A DNA stretch of 64,000 bases from Carnegiea gigantea (lineage: Eukaryota; Streptophyta; Magnoliopsida; Caryophyllales; Cactaceae), in NCBI GenBank assembly GCA_029747015.1, contig JAKOGI010000358.1, forward strand, positions 327,501 through 391,500, written 5' to 3'. A program made the position numbers and the translations under genes. The first letter of the stretch is position 1. Every line of letters begins with the position of its first letter. Of this stretch, positions 12,051-24,120 are shown piece by piece. Below the pieces are notes generated by a model, which was not told where the DNA came from, ran no database searches, and saw only the letters and a program-made list of their open reading frames with translations.

Positions 12051-13253
12051 TGGAATATAGACTCCCTTTACTCAAACTCATCTTGGGAAGCTAGGCCACT
12101 CAAGGCCCTCCTAATCACCAAAAGTTCCCCTCCATCCGGCCCTTCTTCAACCTCCTCTAAGGGCTTATTCAAGTACAATTCCTTCTTCCCTCCATCCTCA
12201 TCCTCATCCTCAAACTCCTTAAAGGAAGCTTGATATTCAGCCAAGGTCACAATCCTTTTGTTAGGACATTGAAACGCAATGTGTCTTCGTCCTTGACACC
12301 AAAAGCATCTCCTTCTATCATCCGACTTGAAGGGGTTCCTTTGAGATACATTCTGGCAGTAGGGGGTTCGGCTATGGTGGTGGGGTATTTTGTGGTCTAG
12401 GGTTTGTGTTTGGGGTTCTTTGAAAAGGGTAGGACCGAGTAGAAGGCTTGGACAAAGTCTCTTTACCCTTGGCTTTCCGTTATTGTTTCACTTTGTAAGC
12501 AAGGGACCTAAGGTCATCAAGAGAGAAGTAAGGATGAAGTTTAATGACATGGGTAATTTGGTCATCCAAACCACTCAAGTACCTCATAAAAGTTTGGGTC
12601 TCATCCTCCTTCAAGCCACATTTTAAAAGGAATTGTTCAAACTCCCTAGTATGTTCCTCTACATTCTTGGTTCCTTGTTTGAGATGATGAAGTTTGAGGT
12701 AGTTATCTTGGAGGTAATGGGTGGGTAGGAATTTGGCTTTTAGTTTGTCTCTCATTTGAGCCCAAGTACGGATCTTCCCTTTCCCCTTTCTAGCCCTCTT
12801 GGCCACTAGGTTACCCCACTAAATTGAGGCATATTTACGAAGCTTAAGGGCTACAGGCTTTACCTTTTTCTCATCCGGGATGTCCTTGTAATCAAAGACT
12901 CTTTCAACCATCCGAAGCCAATCTAGGTATAGATCCGGATCTAGTTAACCTTCAAACTCGGGAATGTCAACCTTAAAATCAGGGTTGCATCCCCCTCTAG
13001 GCCGAAATGGCCTTCTTTCTTCGCTTTCTTCACTACAGGAATCGTTTGGGTGGCTTTCCTCTTCCTCGGGTTCAAGCTGAGGCCCTTGTTCTGTGGGGCT
13101 CCTTGAGTTTCTCAAGCTCCTTCTTTTCTCCGCTAGGAGTTGGCCAAGTTGAGATTGGAGGTACTTGACTTGAGCCTCCAATTTGGCCTTCTCCTTAAGA
13201 GCATTCTCCGTAACTTGTTTTGGTCTTAGGCTAGATGACATGTTTGGGATCAA
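12051..13253 (-). pseudogene. Y copy A gag remnant
   Basis: N-terminal frame 12,945-13,253 shows a heptad-like, charged segment ('LEAQVKYLQSQLGQLL') and ends at 'VDIPEFEG' with a TAA where copy B has a CAA Gln codon. The capsid continues in 12,480-12,806 ('AQMRDKLKAKFLPTHYLQDN', 'VEEHTREFEQFLLKCGLKED'). A complete CCHC knuckle (C-x2-C-x4-H-x4-C, starting 'CFWCQGRRH') lies near 12,275-12,325. Gag-pol linker follows in 12,068-12,250. The likely Met is at 13,241 (MSSSLR), shared with copy B. Confidence 0.75.
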
Positions 13254-13330
13254 GTTCTATGTGGGCTATGTGTTTGGGTCAAGAGGCTTGTGTTTAGGCT
13301 TGGGGAAGCTATGCCGATAAGAGTGTAGCC

Positions 13331-13345
13331 TAGGCTCTAATACCA
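13331..13345 (-). promoter_or_regulatory. Y copy A primer-binding site (tRNA-iMet type)
   Basis: On the - strand this reads 'tggtattagagccta', two bases inside the 5' LTR. Plant retroelements primed by initiator-Met tRNA usually carry 'tggtatcagagc'; here one C has become T. The position fixes element orientation and the 5' LTR. Confidence 0.8.
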
Positions 13346-13347
13346 AC

Positions 13348-14020
13348 TGATGTATCTAGCCCTATAATCTCCAAATACACGGCACTCAAAGTGCTTTGCT
13401 CTGAATAGCAAGATTTAGAGGCAAATAGAATGTAGGGGCAGATTTGAGTGTGAGAGTGAGATGAGGGAAAGAGAAGATAGTTCAAGTGTTTTCAAGAGAT
13501 AATCTAAGGGAGCCACTCTTGTTGAACAGTAGGGTAATCACCTTAGATCAATTAGGATACAAGATCACCACCTAATTGAGATAAAGAGACCTAGGACACG
13601 ACTTAAGTTGCCACACTTCAGACATAGAACTAGGATTTTAGAGGGTTGAGATAATGCCCAAGCTTGTATTCAATTTGGTAAAAGACCCTTGCGAAAGGAA
13701 GAGAGGAGGTATTTATAGGCCTTCCCTTTTCATACGACTCGGCCAAGGCAGGTTACAAGCTGAAAGTTACAAAATAATAAAGTCTAAACTAGATTACGAG
13801 TTGTAAGTTTGATAAAACAAGAGATCTACCCCAACTTTGACACCTCATTAGATTAGTATTCTCCAAATTAAGCTGTCAAGCTTATGAATAATCCTGGTAC
13901 GTCAGCCTAGACTCTTGAGCTTGCAAGTTGCATAAGTGGCTCACCAAAAACAAGTGTGGACAGTCGGCCTTCCCTTTACCCAGGTAAAGGATTTCCTCCT
14001 CTACTTTGGTTGGATAAAAC
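13348..14020 (-). repeat. Y copy A 5' LTR (outer end truncated)
   Basis: About 673 bp, matching the other three Y LTRs from 'tgatgtatctag' to 'ggataaaac'. The terminal 'tagca' seen in the other LTRs is missing and replaced directly by LINE sequence at 14,021. It groups with the right LTR of copy B at diagnostic bases ('tctccaaatac', 'aaatagaa', 'cttcagacatagaac'). Confidence 0.8.
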
Positions 14021-14881
14021 AAGTTACAACTCATCCTGCCTAATATCATTCGTTTATGCCAAAGTGATTATATAAAGGGTAGGGCTATTATAGAAAACAT
14101 GTTTCTTACCCATAATCAAGTGAAATTCTATGATAGAAAGTAATTTCCCCATGCGCCATGATGAAAATTAATATTAGAAAAGCTTGCGATTCTATGAATT
14201 TGGGCTTCCTTAGAGCAATAATGCAGACATCAGGTGTTCCTGAAAATTTTGTGGAGCTTGTGATATTGGGCGTGTCTACACCCATGTTCTCTGTAAACAT
14301 TAATGATAAGTCTGGCAGTTTTTTTCTGGGGCTAGGAGAATGAGACAAGGAGAATCTTTGTCTCCTTATTTATTTGTCATTTGCATGGAGATCTTTGCAA
14401 GAGGATTGCATTTGGTCACTCTCGAGAATGAGTCCCATTTTCATCTAAAATGTTCTAGAATCAACTGGTAAATTTGGCTTTTGCTGATGGTGTTCTCCTA
14501 TTTCATAAAGGTGCCAAAAGTCTATTATGCTGGTGTGGGGCTATACTCAACATTTCTGAAAAATGTTAGGGCTTTCTATTAATGTGGAAAAATCAGGCAT
14601 TTATCTTCACGGTATTGATAAGGAGGTACAACATGATATTTTGTAGTCAATAGGTTTTTCAAAAGGTTCATTCTCATTCAAGTACTTGGGATTGCCTTTG
14701 TCATATAAAATAATTGCTCACCAGATGTGTCTACCTCCTACTGATAAAATCAGGTGGTACATTTGTGCTTATTCAATGAAATGACTTTCTTTTACATGAA
14801 CTAAGGTCTTGATTGGTTCAATGATTGCAAGCCTTATCAACTTTTGGTCTTTAATTTTCTTACTACCCAGACTTACCATAG
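14021..14881 (+). pseudogene. LINE (non-LTR retrotransposon) reverse transcriptase fragment
   Basis: Translated blocks in order: 'LPNIIRLCQSDYIKGRAI', 'KINIRKACDSMNLGFLRAIM', 'PMFSVNIND', then 'RQGESLSPYLFVICMEIFAR' after a frame change near 14,340, and 'LIASLINFWSLIFLLP'-like wording near 14,820-14,870. These are successive motifs of plant L1-type LINE polymerases. The 5' side is missing because Y abuts it, and the 3' side is cut by the V LTR. The piece covers about 860 bp of a protein normally over 1,000 residues long. Confidence 0.75.
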
Positions 14882-15886
14882 TGTAGATGCCTAAAAATGA
14901 CATTTTATTTAATTTCCCAATAGTGAAAATAATGCCCAACTTGTACTTAAGGGCCCCTCAGAGTAATGCTAAAAATGGAGTCCAAAATAATTAAAAAAAA
15001 AATCAAAAGAGAGAGTGAGGAAATTAGCCCAAGGGACCTAATCCAAGCTAAGAACCCCACTAGTTCACTTAATAGGGAACCTAGCTGAGTTCCTTACTTT
15101 TCCTACTCTCTAAGCCTTGGTGTATATAAGCAATGCTTAATTAGTTAGAATCCTAGGGGGAATAGTTCGCCATGCTAATTAATTAGAGTCTTAGCTAAAT
15201 TAGTTCACTCATTTCTATTAATCTTAAGAGCACTAGGATTAGGTCTCCGTTCTCTAAACCGATTCATTCAGACAATCCCGTTATCCACTATAAAAAGGGG
15301 CTACCCCTAGGGGTTAGAGGCATCAATTAGATATTAGAAATTGGTACCAAATTTCCATTAGTAAGGGAAATGAGAAATCACGAGAGATTTCATGTAGAGA
15401 GTGCTAGGAATTAGAGAGGTTAAAACTAGGCCAAATTTTAAGTAAAACACTTCATAAATTGAATGCATTTAAAAGGAGGTATCTGGTTAATCATTAGATG
15501 GTGTCACTTGGCTGGCTTCCTAAGTAAATCAAACGGGTTATTTTGTGGGCATAATTCAAGTCCTTTATTTATTTTTTACCTTGTTCCTGTTCATGATTTT
15601 TGATTTCAAGTTGGCAAAGATATAATCTTTAGGTAGTTCTCTGCTCGACGTAATTATTTAATTCATTTTGGATTTTGTTGAACTAATATTGCATGTTTGA
15701 TTTGCATCATTTAATATGATTGATGCTAATGTGCTACATAACTGTGTGATAATATAATTAAAATCTCATTTCCCATATTGAATAGGAGAGGCTGTCAGTG
15801 ACAGTGAGCGGTGATGTGATGCACCCCATCATATTACCATAGCAGCCACCTCGAATTTGGATCCTCGATTCGAGCCTATGGAATCA
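14882..15886 (+). repeat. V 5' LTR candidate
   Basis: Begins 'tgtagatgcc' directly after LINE coding sequence and ends 'ggaatca', three bases before a primer-site-like motif at 15,890. It contains a TATA box followed by a GC-rich start-like tract, as in plant LTR promoters. No partner LTR was found in the window, so the boundaries rest on TG/CA ends and context only. Confidence 0.5.
15287..15296 (+). promoter_or_regulatory. TATA box of V LTR
   Basis: 'ctataaaaag' followed by 'gggctacccctaggggtt', a typical core promoter arrangement inside a plant LTR (U3/R border). Confidence 0.5.
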
Positions 15887-15889
15887 AGA

Positions 15890-15906
15890 TGGTGCCCACC
15901 TAGGGA
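15890..15906 (+). promoter_or_regulatory. V primer-binding site candidate
   Basis: 'tggtgcccacctaggga' starts three bases after the putative LTR end. It resembles the 'tggcgcccaccg' type primer site that I associate with Tat-branch plant elements, with substitutions. No tRNA match was computed. Confidence 0.45.
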
Positions 15907-17557
15907 TTACTCAAGGGCCTTTCAAAAACTTTTTGAAATGAACTAGTTGTCTCTTTCGTTATCACTTTCAGTTGTTGCTATCAGTTATGATTCGCTTCGA
16001 AGAGTAGATTTGGTTTGTAAGTTTTTCCTAAAAGTTACTGACAACTCTATTAGTTAAAGTTTCATACTCTTCTTATCATTTTTTGTTTATTTTATTTTTC
16101 TCTTAATTGGACAGATTGGTTTGGGATCTTGACAGTAGAACTATTTGGACCTGGATTTGGGACTCAGTTTTGGCCCCAGAATCTAATCAAGTTCTTGGAT
16201 CAGACCTGCGGAGCTAATTCTCGGGCTACTAACATGATCCAACCTGAGGAGTTGGCAGGCTCTGGTCCAGGAACACAGCTGGGTTTACAGGATCAGATCT
16301 AGAGTCCAGCTCATTAGGTTGGATCTATAGTTCTTGCTGCAATCTACCTATCGTATAAAAAATATAATTATTATTTAATTAAGAAAATAATAAAATACCT
16401 AGCAAATAAGCTGGACTTTCATGGGGACCACACCCAGGATAAGTTCCTTGGGGTAAGGGGTCCTTATAGTGGTAACTCCGCTGAGGATGTTTTTCAAAAA
16501 AGAAGAGATTTGAATTTTCATATTGAAAATTATTTTAGTTACACTTACATTAGGCATTCTTGCATTGAGAGGTGATGCCCTAATAGGATTAATCACACCT
16601 CTAGGATTAAACCCTGCTACTACTAAGGAAAATAGCTAGTTAACTTAGTTGGTCGATTTAAACCATAGATTGAGCCTACGCTTGTTTCATCCACTCATAG
16701 ACACATTTCACACTTCCCGATCCACATGACCCCAATATGCAACCGATAGGTTCTAGTCTTACCATACACCCCGTGGATGATGTACGAAGCATTTGGGCTG
16801 AGAGAGGACTATTCCCAACCTTACTTGAAATGTTTTTAACATAGAACTCTGGCTTAGAATTGAACTTATATGTGTGCTTGCACATAACTAAACTACATTA
16901 GCCCTAAGGACTATGCATTTGATGATTTAGGTCTTAGGAGAGCAAGGTTAGGAAAGGCCAAACTTACCGACCAGGGTTAAGAACCAAAGCGACTTTAAGG
17001 CTAATTGAGCTTTAGGGTCTCTTGTTTTCAGACCCAAATTGGAGCCTTAGTTTAGGATACAAAAGGTTATAATGAGAGGTTCACACAAGCTTGAAAGAGC
17101 ATGGTTGGGTGTTCAAAAAGAGTTTACGTGGTGGTCTGTGTCTAAGTAAGGTACAAAATTTAGGGTTGCTCTGGGAGAATCCGACCAGAATTTTTACCGT
17201 TTAGGCTGGAGTTAGAATTTAGAAACATAGAAGTTAATTTTTGGTGTTATGGAACCTGGTCGGTAGTCTAGGGAGTCTGTTTATATTTAAATGAGTATGA
17301 AGTTAAGGGAAAAGGGTAGAAATCAGAATGTCAGTCTTGGGGCCCCAACAAGGAACCCAACCGGTATCCTTCATGAACGTCCAGTACATTCAATCTGTTT
17401 TAGGGTCTGTTGCGAGTCAGCATTTATTATACATGGTCACCATTGTGGGCTCTTGGTCTTAGATTTTGGTTCACACATTAGCCTGTTTCCTTTTAAGTCC
17501 TTAATTTTAGAAGTATTTAGAGTGGCTAGTGCTAAGTGCTTTCCATCATCTATTAAG
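15907..17557 (+). other. V untranslated leader
   Basis: About 1.65 kb between primer site and gag with no supported coding frame on either strand. Short open stretches at 16,399-16,596 and 16,676-16,885 (- strand) and 17,291-17,596 (+) show no recognisable domain; the last merges into the gag start. Long leaders are common in Tat/Ogre-type elements. Confidence 0.4.
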
Positions 17558-19261
17558 ATGGGAAAGACTAAGAAATTATACGAGCAGAGTCCATAAACTG
17601 GGGGACTTCCATCTCGGGAGCAATCCGTAAAGACTCCACCTGCCTGTTCAAACTAAAGCTCGAGATCCAAGTCAGAGCCTAATCCATCACCAATTCCAAT
17701 GGCTAGGAACAATAAGATTGCTCAACTTATGAAGATAATAGAAAGGTTGCCAAGTAAAGTTGAGGAAGGTGAAAAGAAGATGGAGAAGACAGCTACTGTG
17801 CTCCAGAAACTCACGAAGGAATCCCAAGCAGAGAGCAGTGAACAACCCCATGTTGAGAAGGGGAAGGATGATAGAAAAAGAGAGTTAGAGAATAAGAAAG
17901 AAGAAGAAGTGAAAAAGAGTAGTCCTCAAATAGATCTACAACTAGATCGAATAGAACAATTGCTTAAGGAATCTTTAATGTTCAATAATTACTTTAATGA
18001 CTACATGGGATTCACTTCAATTCTGAAAGGGAAATCACCCCTAAAGTTCACCATGCTAGACATCAAGTTCCATAGAACTGATAATCATCGCCATATGTGA
18101 GGAACTTTTTTAGTGTAATAACTATAAAAGGGATTGACAAGGATACCTTCCACATCATATGTCTTGGACCTTCTATGAGGATGTAATGAGGTGGTATAAT
18201 GCTGTGAACCCATGAAAGGATATGAATTTGATGATCTTTATAGGGACCGTTTACGCCAGTATTCATACAATGCCGACCACGCAATCACACTAAGAGATAC
18301 AAAGATAATCAAGCAAGAAGCAAATGAAGGGTTTTCTAACTACCTTGCTAGATAGAGGGTGAAGGCTGCGCACATGGTGGATTGACTTTGAAAAGCTAAC
18401 CAAATGAGCATGCTCATCAGGAACCTGTAGCTTACATATAGGCAACACACCTGTAATTCATAACAATTGAAAATTTCACTAAAGAGAGAAATGTTAGTAT
18501 ACTGGTGGAGGAGGAATTACTTAGGGAGGCACCTACAAAGGTTGGTAGCTACTTAAAGGCAACTACTAAGATAAGGATAAAAAGGCTAGTAGTTTTAGGG
18601 AAGTGCATATGATAAATCTTATAATGAATATACCCCATAGGGACAACCTATACTGAGGCTGTAGAATGACTTTTGGCCTAAGGAAAAATCAATCTTCCTA
18701 AGGTCGAATCTAAAATTGAGGCTCTTAAGTGGTCCAACACTTTTGATAGAACAAAGTACTACTAGTATCATTGGTCTCGAGAGCACAACACTGAAAGCTG
18801 TAGGACTTTTAAGAATAGACTAGAGAGGATGTTCAAGTTAGGATAACTCCCATTGCCTAAAGTAGCTCATAAGCTTAATAATGATAAAGACCCACTTAGA
18901 GATCATGAAAACATCTTTGTTATTAATAATGACCAAGAAGGGGAATGGGATCCATCAGCACTCATATAAAGTGCTTATGGACCATGGTCAAGGGTTAGCA
19001 CACCAGCTCAGAACCTAGTAGTTCATGGCATATGGCAAAGCGATGAGGAGGATGTAAATGAAACCTGGGGACATGATCTACCTACTGGGGCCAGTGATGA
19101 TAATTTCTAGGGGGAAAACAAGCAAAAGGACCCTTGGGGAGAAGAAGACCAAGCTCAAGTCCAATACATTATGAAAACATCAAGCCATGAGGGCCCATAA
19201 TAGGTCCCAAAAAAACAAAAGGGGACAACAATCCAGGAAAAGGATCCAGTGCTTAAGCAAT
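17558..19261 (+). pseudogene. V gag remnant
   Basis: The ATG at 17,558 is in frame with the open stretch 17,699-18,100 across two TAA codons. The protein begins with a charged, coiled-coil-like segment ('IIERLPSKVEEGEKKMEK', then Glu/Lys-rich) and reaches 'LKFTMLDIKFHRTDNHRHM', the usual entry to the capsid of plant Tat-type gag. Later pieces read 'HWSREHNTESCRTFKNRLER' near 18,770-18,830, the altered gag region before the protease. It is interrupted at 19,261 by W. Multiple frameshifts make it nonfunctional. Confidence 0.6.
19257..19261 (+). repeat. Left target-site duplication of W (GCAAT)
   Basis: The five bases before the left LTR are GCAAT, identical to 31,009-31,013 after the right LTR. 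This is the signature of integrase-mediated insertion. Confidence 0.9.
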
Positions 19262-20505
19262 TGATAAATGCTTCTTTATACTTCATTATTCGGGCATTTT
19301 GCAACACTTTTTCAGGAATTCATGAGTTTTATGTTGTAATTTATGCTTATATTTTCGTTTTATACTTGGGTATGGTTCCGATGACTTTTGCACCATTTTA
19401 GACCATTTGACTCAGCAATTGACCCTTATTTGAGAGTATGTTAACCCACCATGGAGTACCCTAAGTCCCATGCCCATGGAGTAAGAGAAGAGCAGAAGAT
19501 TTCGGTTCCAGCCAGAACCACATTCAGACCGTTGTGGCTACCAGAGACTGTGGTGAGCCTATAACAGCTAACCTCTTCATCTTCCTTCATTGTACGGTTA
19601 AGGCTACTCCATTTGTTGCTTCAAAGGAGTTTTTGAAGGTGGAAGAAAAGAGAATTCATTAACCATAACCATCTCACTGCTACTCTTACATCCATCTCTC
19701 TTTAGTTAGAGTTTAGTTTTAGATTATTTTTTAGAGTAAAAGGAGAATTGTAGAAAGAAGCTTTGCTCTTGGAGGCTTGAAGACTGTGGCACCATTTAAG
19801 GGCTGTCGCTGTCGTAAAGTTTTATGTCCCTTTAAATTTATCCCTAAACTCTTGTGTTAGTTGGATTAGAAATAAGAGCGAGTAGTTTTACTCAATCTAG
19901 GGATTTGTTAGTCATAGTATTGTAGTTGGATCCTTTACTTCTATAATCTTGTGCTTATTTCATGATTGGAATGATTTACTTCTATCTTGAGATTGAAATG
20001 TTATGAGTAGAATTTAGCCAATTTTGCTTGCATAAGTTAGGTAGTAGAGTGAAGCACTGAAAAGTGAAACTCACCACTAGATCACCTTAATGAAACTCGA
20101 CTTAGCGAAACTCGAGAGAGAGTTACTTGTTAAGAGGAGACTTAGCATTCATAAATCTTCAACCTAGACTAAATCAAAGACACTTAAAAGAGTGCTAGTT
20201 AAATTCGTTTGGGCAATTTAATTTATTTTGGAAGAAATGATTAAATTTAATTCGATTGCAATTCCTTGAATAATCCAATCCATAAAAGGTGCATGCTTAA
20301 TTCTATGATCCAACTCTTTACTTGGCGAATTGAATACCTAGATGCTTTACTTTGATTGAATTCTAATTAGATAATTAGTTTATTTAAATCGACTCATTGA
20401 AACAATTGATTGCTTAGCATAAGACATTAGGTTAGTTGATTGCTTGGTCCCTGAGGATAATCTTTTAATCTATACTACACAACCTGTGCGCTTTCAGACG
20501 TGTCA
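19262..20505 (+). repeat. W 5' LTR
   Basis: 1,244 bp from 'tgataaatgc' to 'gacgtgtca'. It aligns throughout with 29,782-31,008 and, more distantly, with the solo LTR at 37,116-38,357. Confidence 0.9.
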
Positions 20506-20511
20506 AGTTTT

Positions 20512-20529
20512 TGGCGCCGTTGCTAGGGA
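20512..20529 (+). promoter_or_regulatory. W primer-binding site
   Basis: 'tggcgccgttgctaggga' lies six bases after the LTR end. It is close to the 'tggcgccgttgccgggga' site of Athila elements, thought to pair with an Asp tRNA. Confidence 0.75.
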
Positions 20530-20656
20530 CCAAATTGTTGACTATTGAGTTAATCTTACAAAATTGACTAAGTGCTTTACTTTATTTTCCTTTTCCTTCT
20601 TATTGCATTGGTAGTGTTGGTGATTGTGCTTGTAGGAATTTTCCCCTTTTTATACG

Positions 20657-21870
20657 ATGTTCATTTTTGTACGAACCCAATCCTAAGATTGAGAGGACTT
20701 TTCGTTTAAGGGGGAAGAAGCAAAGACCTGAGAAACAAAGCCGCAAGGCTCAAGAGACCACACCAAATATGGTGGGAGGGGGAAGTAAACAAATAAGGAC
20801 GCTTAGGGATTTTAGTACCCCATGAGTCCAAGGCATCGCCTTAAGCATTGCTCATCCTAATGTAGAGGCAAACAATTTTAAACTCAAGCCAGCTCTTATT
20901 TCCATGGTGTAACAATACCAATTTGGGGGCACCCCGTTGGAAGACCCAAACTTACACTTCATGGTCTTTTTATATGTGTGTGACACATTGAAGCTCAAAG
21001 GAGTCTCTACCGATGCCATTCGATTGCGGCTATTTCCCTTTTCACTTAGGGACAAGGCAAGAGCATGACTGCATTCTTTGTCTCTCAGGCGCATCACCAC
21101 ATGGGACGAGCTTACTAGAGCCTTTCCCACTAAATTTTCCCACCAAGCAAGATGGCAAGCTTGAGGAACCAAACCACCAACTTTACCCAAAGGGATAATG
21201 AGAAGCTCTATGAGGCTTGGGAGCGGCTCAAAGACTTGTTGCAGTTGTGCCCTCGCCATGGCCATCAAAGATGGATGATTGTTTAAGCCTTCTACAATGG
21301 AGTAACCCAACCTATAAGGTGCACTACTGATGCAGCGATAAGGGGAACCCTAATGAATAAGACTGAGGGTGAGGCTTCTAATTTGATCGAGGAGATGGCG
21401 CTTAATAATTTTTAATGGTCCAACGAACGAGGCCAACCTAAGCGGGCTGGAGGTAAGCTTGAAGTTGATGCACTTATTTTACTTAATACTAAGGTAGATG
21501 CGATTACTCAAAGGTTGGATTGATTGAATGTGAATGTTGTAAATTCTAGTGCCCCTCCGTCATCATGTGAAATACGCAATTTTATTGACCATTTGACTAA
21601 AAATTGCCAAGTTAGGAGTCCTTTTACCCAAAACACTAGCGACCAAGTGAATTATGTTAATAATTTCAACCCAAGAATGAACGATGACCCTTATTCAAAT
21701 ACTTACGATTTTTTTGGAGGAACCGTCTAAATTGCTCATATAGGCCTAACCCTTCCCTCAACCCTACATGAATGCTAGGCAACCCCCTGGATTTCAAGGA
21801 CCTTTCTTTCCATAAGCTCCCCAAAAGTGCAACCTAGAGGCCATGATGGAGAGTTGCTTTTGGCACAACG
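20657..21870 (+). pseudogene. W gag remnant
   Basis: Capsid wording is spread over three frames: 'NSSQLLFPWCNNTNLGAPR'-region near 20,870, 'MPFDCGYFPFHLGTRQEHD' in 21,013-21,198 (a shifted reading of the usual capsid core), then 'EEMALNNF' and 'LNVNVVNSSAPPS' (21,524-21,730). The zinc knuckle at 21,566-21,607 reads CEIRNFIDHLTKNC: the second Cys is Arg, so zinc binding would be lost. The following 'QVNYVNNFNPRMNDDPYSNT' segment is characteristic of Athila gag. The start near 20,657 is the first ATG after the leader and is uncertain. Confidence 0.75.
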
Positions 21871-22096
21871 AAAGCAAGATGAGTATATAAAGCAATTAGC
21901 CTCTAAAGTTGATGCGCTTGCTACTCATAACAAGATATTGTAAGTTGAAATTGTCCAACAAGCTAGCTCTTCATCTATACCCCTTGGTAGACTCCTAAGT
22001 AAGCCAGAGTCAAATGCTAGGGAACAATGCAATGCCATAATCCTAAGAGGGGGCAAACAACTTGAGAGACCTAAGGGGGTAATTAATGATGAGTCT

Positions 22097-22870
22097 TTGC
22101 ATGATGAGCATGGTGATAAAGTTGAGATTGTTGAGAAAGAGGTGTCCATTCCCTCTTCTGATTTGCATAGTGATGATGTTGTGAAGGATGAAAATGTAGT
22201 TCCTAAAGACCTTAAGCCAACGTCCCCTAAATCTTACACTCTGCCTTTACCATTCCTTCAAAGAATGGATAAAGCTAAGCTTGATTTGCAGTTTGGGAAG
22301 TTTCTAGAGGTCTTAAAACTATACATTAATATCCCATTTGCTAATTCCTTGTCTCATATGCCTTCTTATGTAAAGTTTTTGAAAGAGATTTTGTCTAATA
22401 AAAGAAAGCTAGAAGAGTATGAGACTATTGCCTTGACTGAAGAGTGTAGTGCTGGGATCGAAAACAAGCTTCCTGCTAAACTTAACGATCCCAGTAGTTT
22501 CTAAATTCCTTGTCTATTAGGAAATGTGTCTATTTAACGTGCTTTGTGTGATTTGGAGTCAAGTGTGAGTTTGATGCCCCTTTCTCTGTGTGAAAAATTT
22601 AATTTAGTAGAAATGAGACCCACCACCATTTTCCTAAATTAACGGATCATTTTGTGAAATAGCTTCTGGGTATTTTAGAAGATTCCTAATTAAGGTGAGA
22701 GATTTATATGTACCAGTTGATTTTGTAATACTTGAGATAGAGGAGGATACAGGCACCCCCATTATTCTTGGGAGGCCTTTCTTACCCACCACCAGGTGTC
22801 GTATTGATGTCAAAAATCGTAAGTTGTCTGTTGATATAGGCGATGATCATATGGAGTTACTTGTTTAAAG
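22097..22870 (+). pseudogene. W gag-pol linker and protease remnant
   Basis: The frame 22,097-22,504 (135 codons) is open and ends in the pre-protease block 'MPSYVKFLKEILSNKRKLEE' and 'ENKLPAKLNDPSSF'. Protease follows after a stop. The active-site block reads 'LCDLESSVSLMPLSLCEK' near 22,545-22,600, where the Gly and Ala after the Asp-Leu pair are changed. The second block 'PIILGRPF' at 22,758-22,781 is intact. A frameshift separates the two. Confidence 0.75.
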
Positions 22871-24120
22871 ATTCTAAATTTCCTTCCATTTCTGAAGAAT
22901 GTCATATGATTGATGTGGTTAATAATCTGGTACGGGCAACCATTTCTATTGTTGAATCTGATGACCCTCTTGAGCATCGTATTTTGAATGATTGCTCTAT
23001 TAAGAATGCTAATCCCAAAATAATAATGTCTTCTCAATTCATGGAAGCCTCTCCACAAGTTCCACCTATGCTAGCTAAAGCGGAAACATTGGTCAGTGAT
23101 GTGAAGCCCTCATCTGACGAGGAGCGAGCTCCATAGGTAGAATTGAAACCTCTCCCTTCCTCTTTGAGGTATAAGTTTCTTGGGCCTAATTCTAATTATC
23201 CTATGATTGTTAATGCAAGTCTAAGTGCATCTCAAATTGACTCTTTCCTTGTAATGTTTAGAATGCATCGTAAGGTCATAGGGTATACTCTTGATGGTCT
23301 AACAGGAATACACCCGTCTGTGTGCATGCATTGTACTTGGGTGGAAGATGATCATAAGCCCTCAATTGAGCACAAAAGAAGGTTGAATCGTAATATGCAA
23401 GCTGTAGTCAAGAAGGAAATTTTGAAACTACTTAAAGCCAACATTAGGTACCCTATCTCCAATAGTAAGTGAGTAAGCCCGGTTCGTATAGTAGCTAAGA
23501 AAGGGCATATGACGGTTATAAAAAAATGAGAACAATAAACTAATTCCTACTAAGATTGTTGTGGGATGGCATATGTATATTGACTATTGAAAATTAAATA
23601 AGGCCACCCGAAAGGACCATTTTCCACTTCGGGCATTCGGGTTATCACATTTTTGTTGCCTAGATGGGCATTCGGGCTTCTTTAAAATCCCTATTAATCC
23701 TAGTGACCAAGACAAGACCACTTGTACTTGTCTATATAGTACATTTGCTTATAAGAGAATGTCGTTTGGGCTATGTAATGCCTTCCCTACTTTTAAACAT
23801 TATATAATGGCTATTTTCTCTGATTTCATTGAGGACATAATGGAGGTCTTTATGCATGATTTTTCGATATATGGTACAACATTTGACCATTGCTTGAATA
23901 ATTTGGCTAAGGTCTTGAAAAGGCATGAAGATAAAAATTTGGGCTTCAATTAGGAAAAGTGCCATTTTATGTACAAAAGTGGGTTGTCTTAGGTCACATT
24001 GTCTCTAATAAAGGCATTGAAGCTGGCAAAGCAAAAGTGGAGGCGATTGAAAATTTACCCCCACCAACTTATGTAAAGGGTGTGAGGAGTTTTCTTAGAC
24101 GTATCGGTTTTTAACGGTGG
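22843..24120 (+). pseudogene. W reverse transcriptase remnant
   Basis: Two open stretches (22,843-23,136 and 23,143-23,472) carry the linker 'VELKPLPSSLRYKFLGPNS' and 'IEHKRRLNRNMQAVVKKEIL'. Fingers/palm continue near 23,580 ('KLNKATRKDHFPL') after a CGA-to-TGA stop. The catalytic frame 23,759-23,953 reads 'MSFGLCNAFPTF' and 'MEVFMHDFSIYG': the first Asp of the usual FMDD is His (CAT at 23,855-23,857), which would abolish polymerisation. The connection ends near 24,120 ('RSFLRRIGF'). Confidence 0.8.

Larger units (their letters stand above)
7893..14020 (-). mobile_element. Chromovirus-like Ty3/gypsy retrotransposon Y, copy A
   Basis: Reading right to left: 5' LTR, initiator-Met-type primer site, gag with CCHC knuckle, protease, RT, RNase H, integrase, 3' LTR. 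The gag and pol wording ('VDIPEFEG', '[11 protein letters not shown]', 'YFDDILVYS', 'KWVEYLQAFNF'-type RNase H end) fits plant chromoviruses, with gag most like the CRM clade. That subclade call is uncertain because I see no clear chromodomain. It is shorter than copy B through deletions near 9,776 and 10,927. The left flank is X and the right flank is a LINE, with no matching target duplication. Confidence 0.8.
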
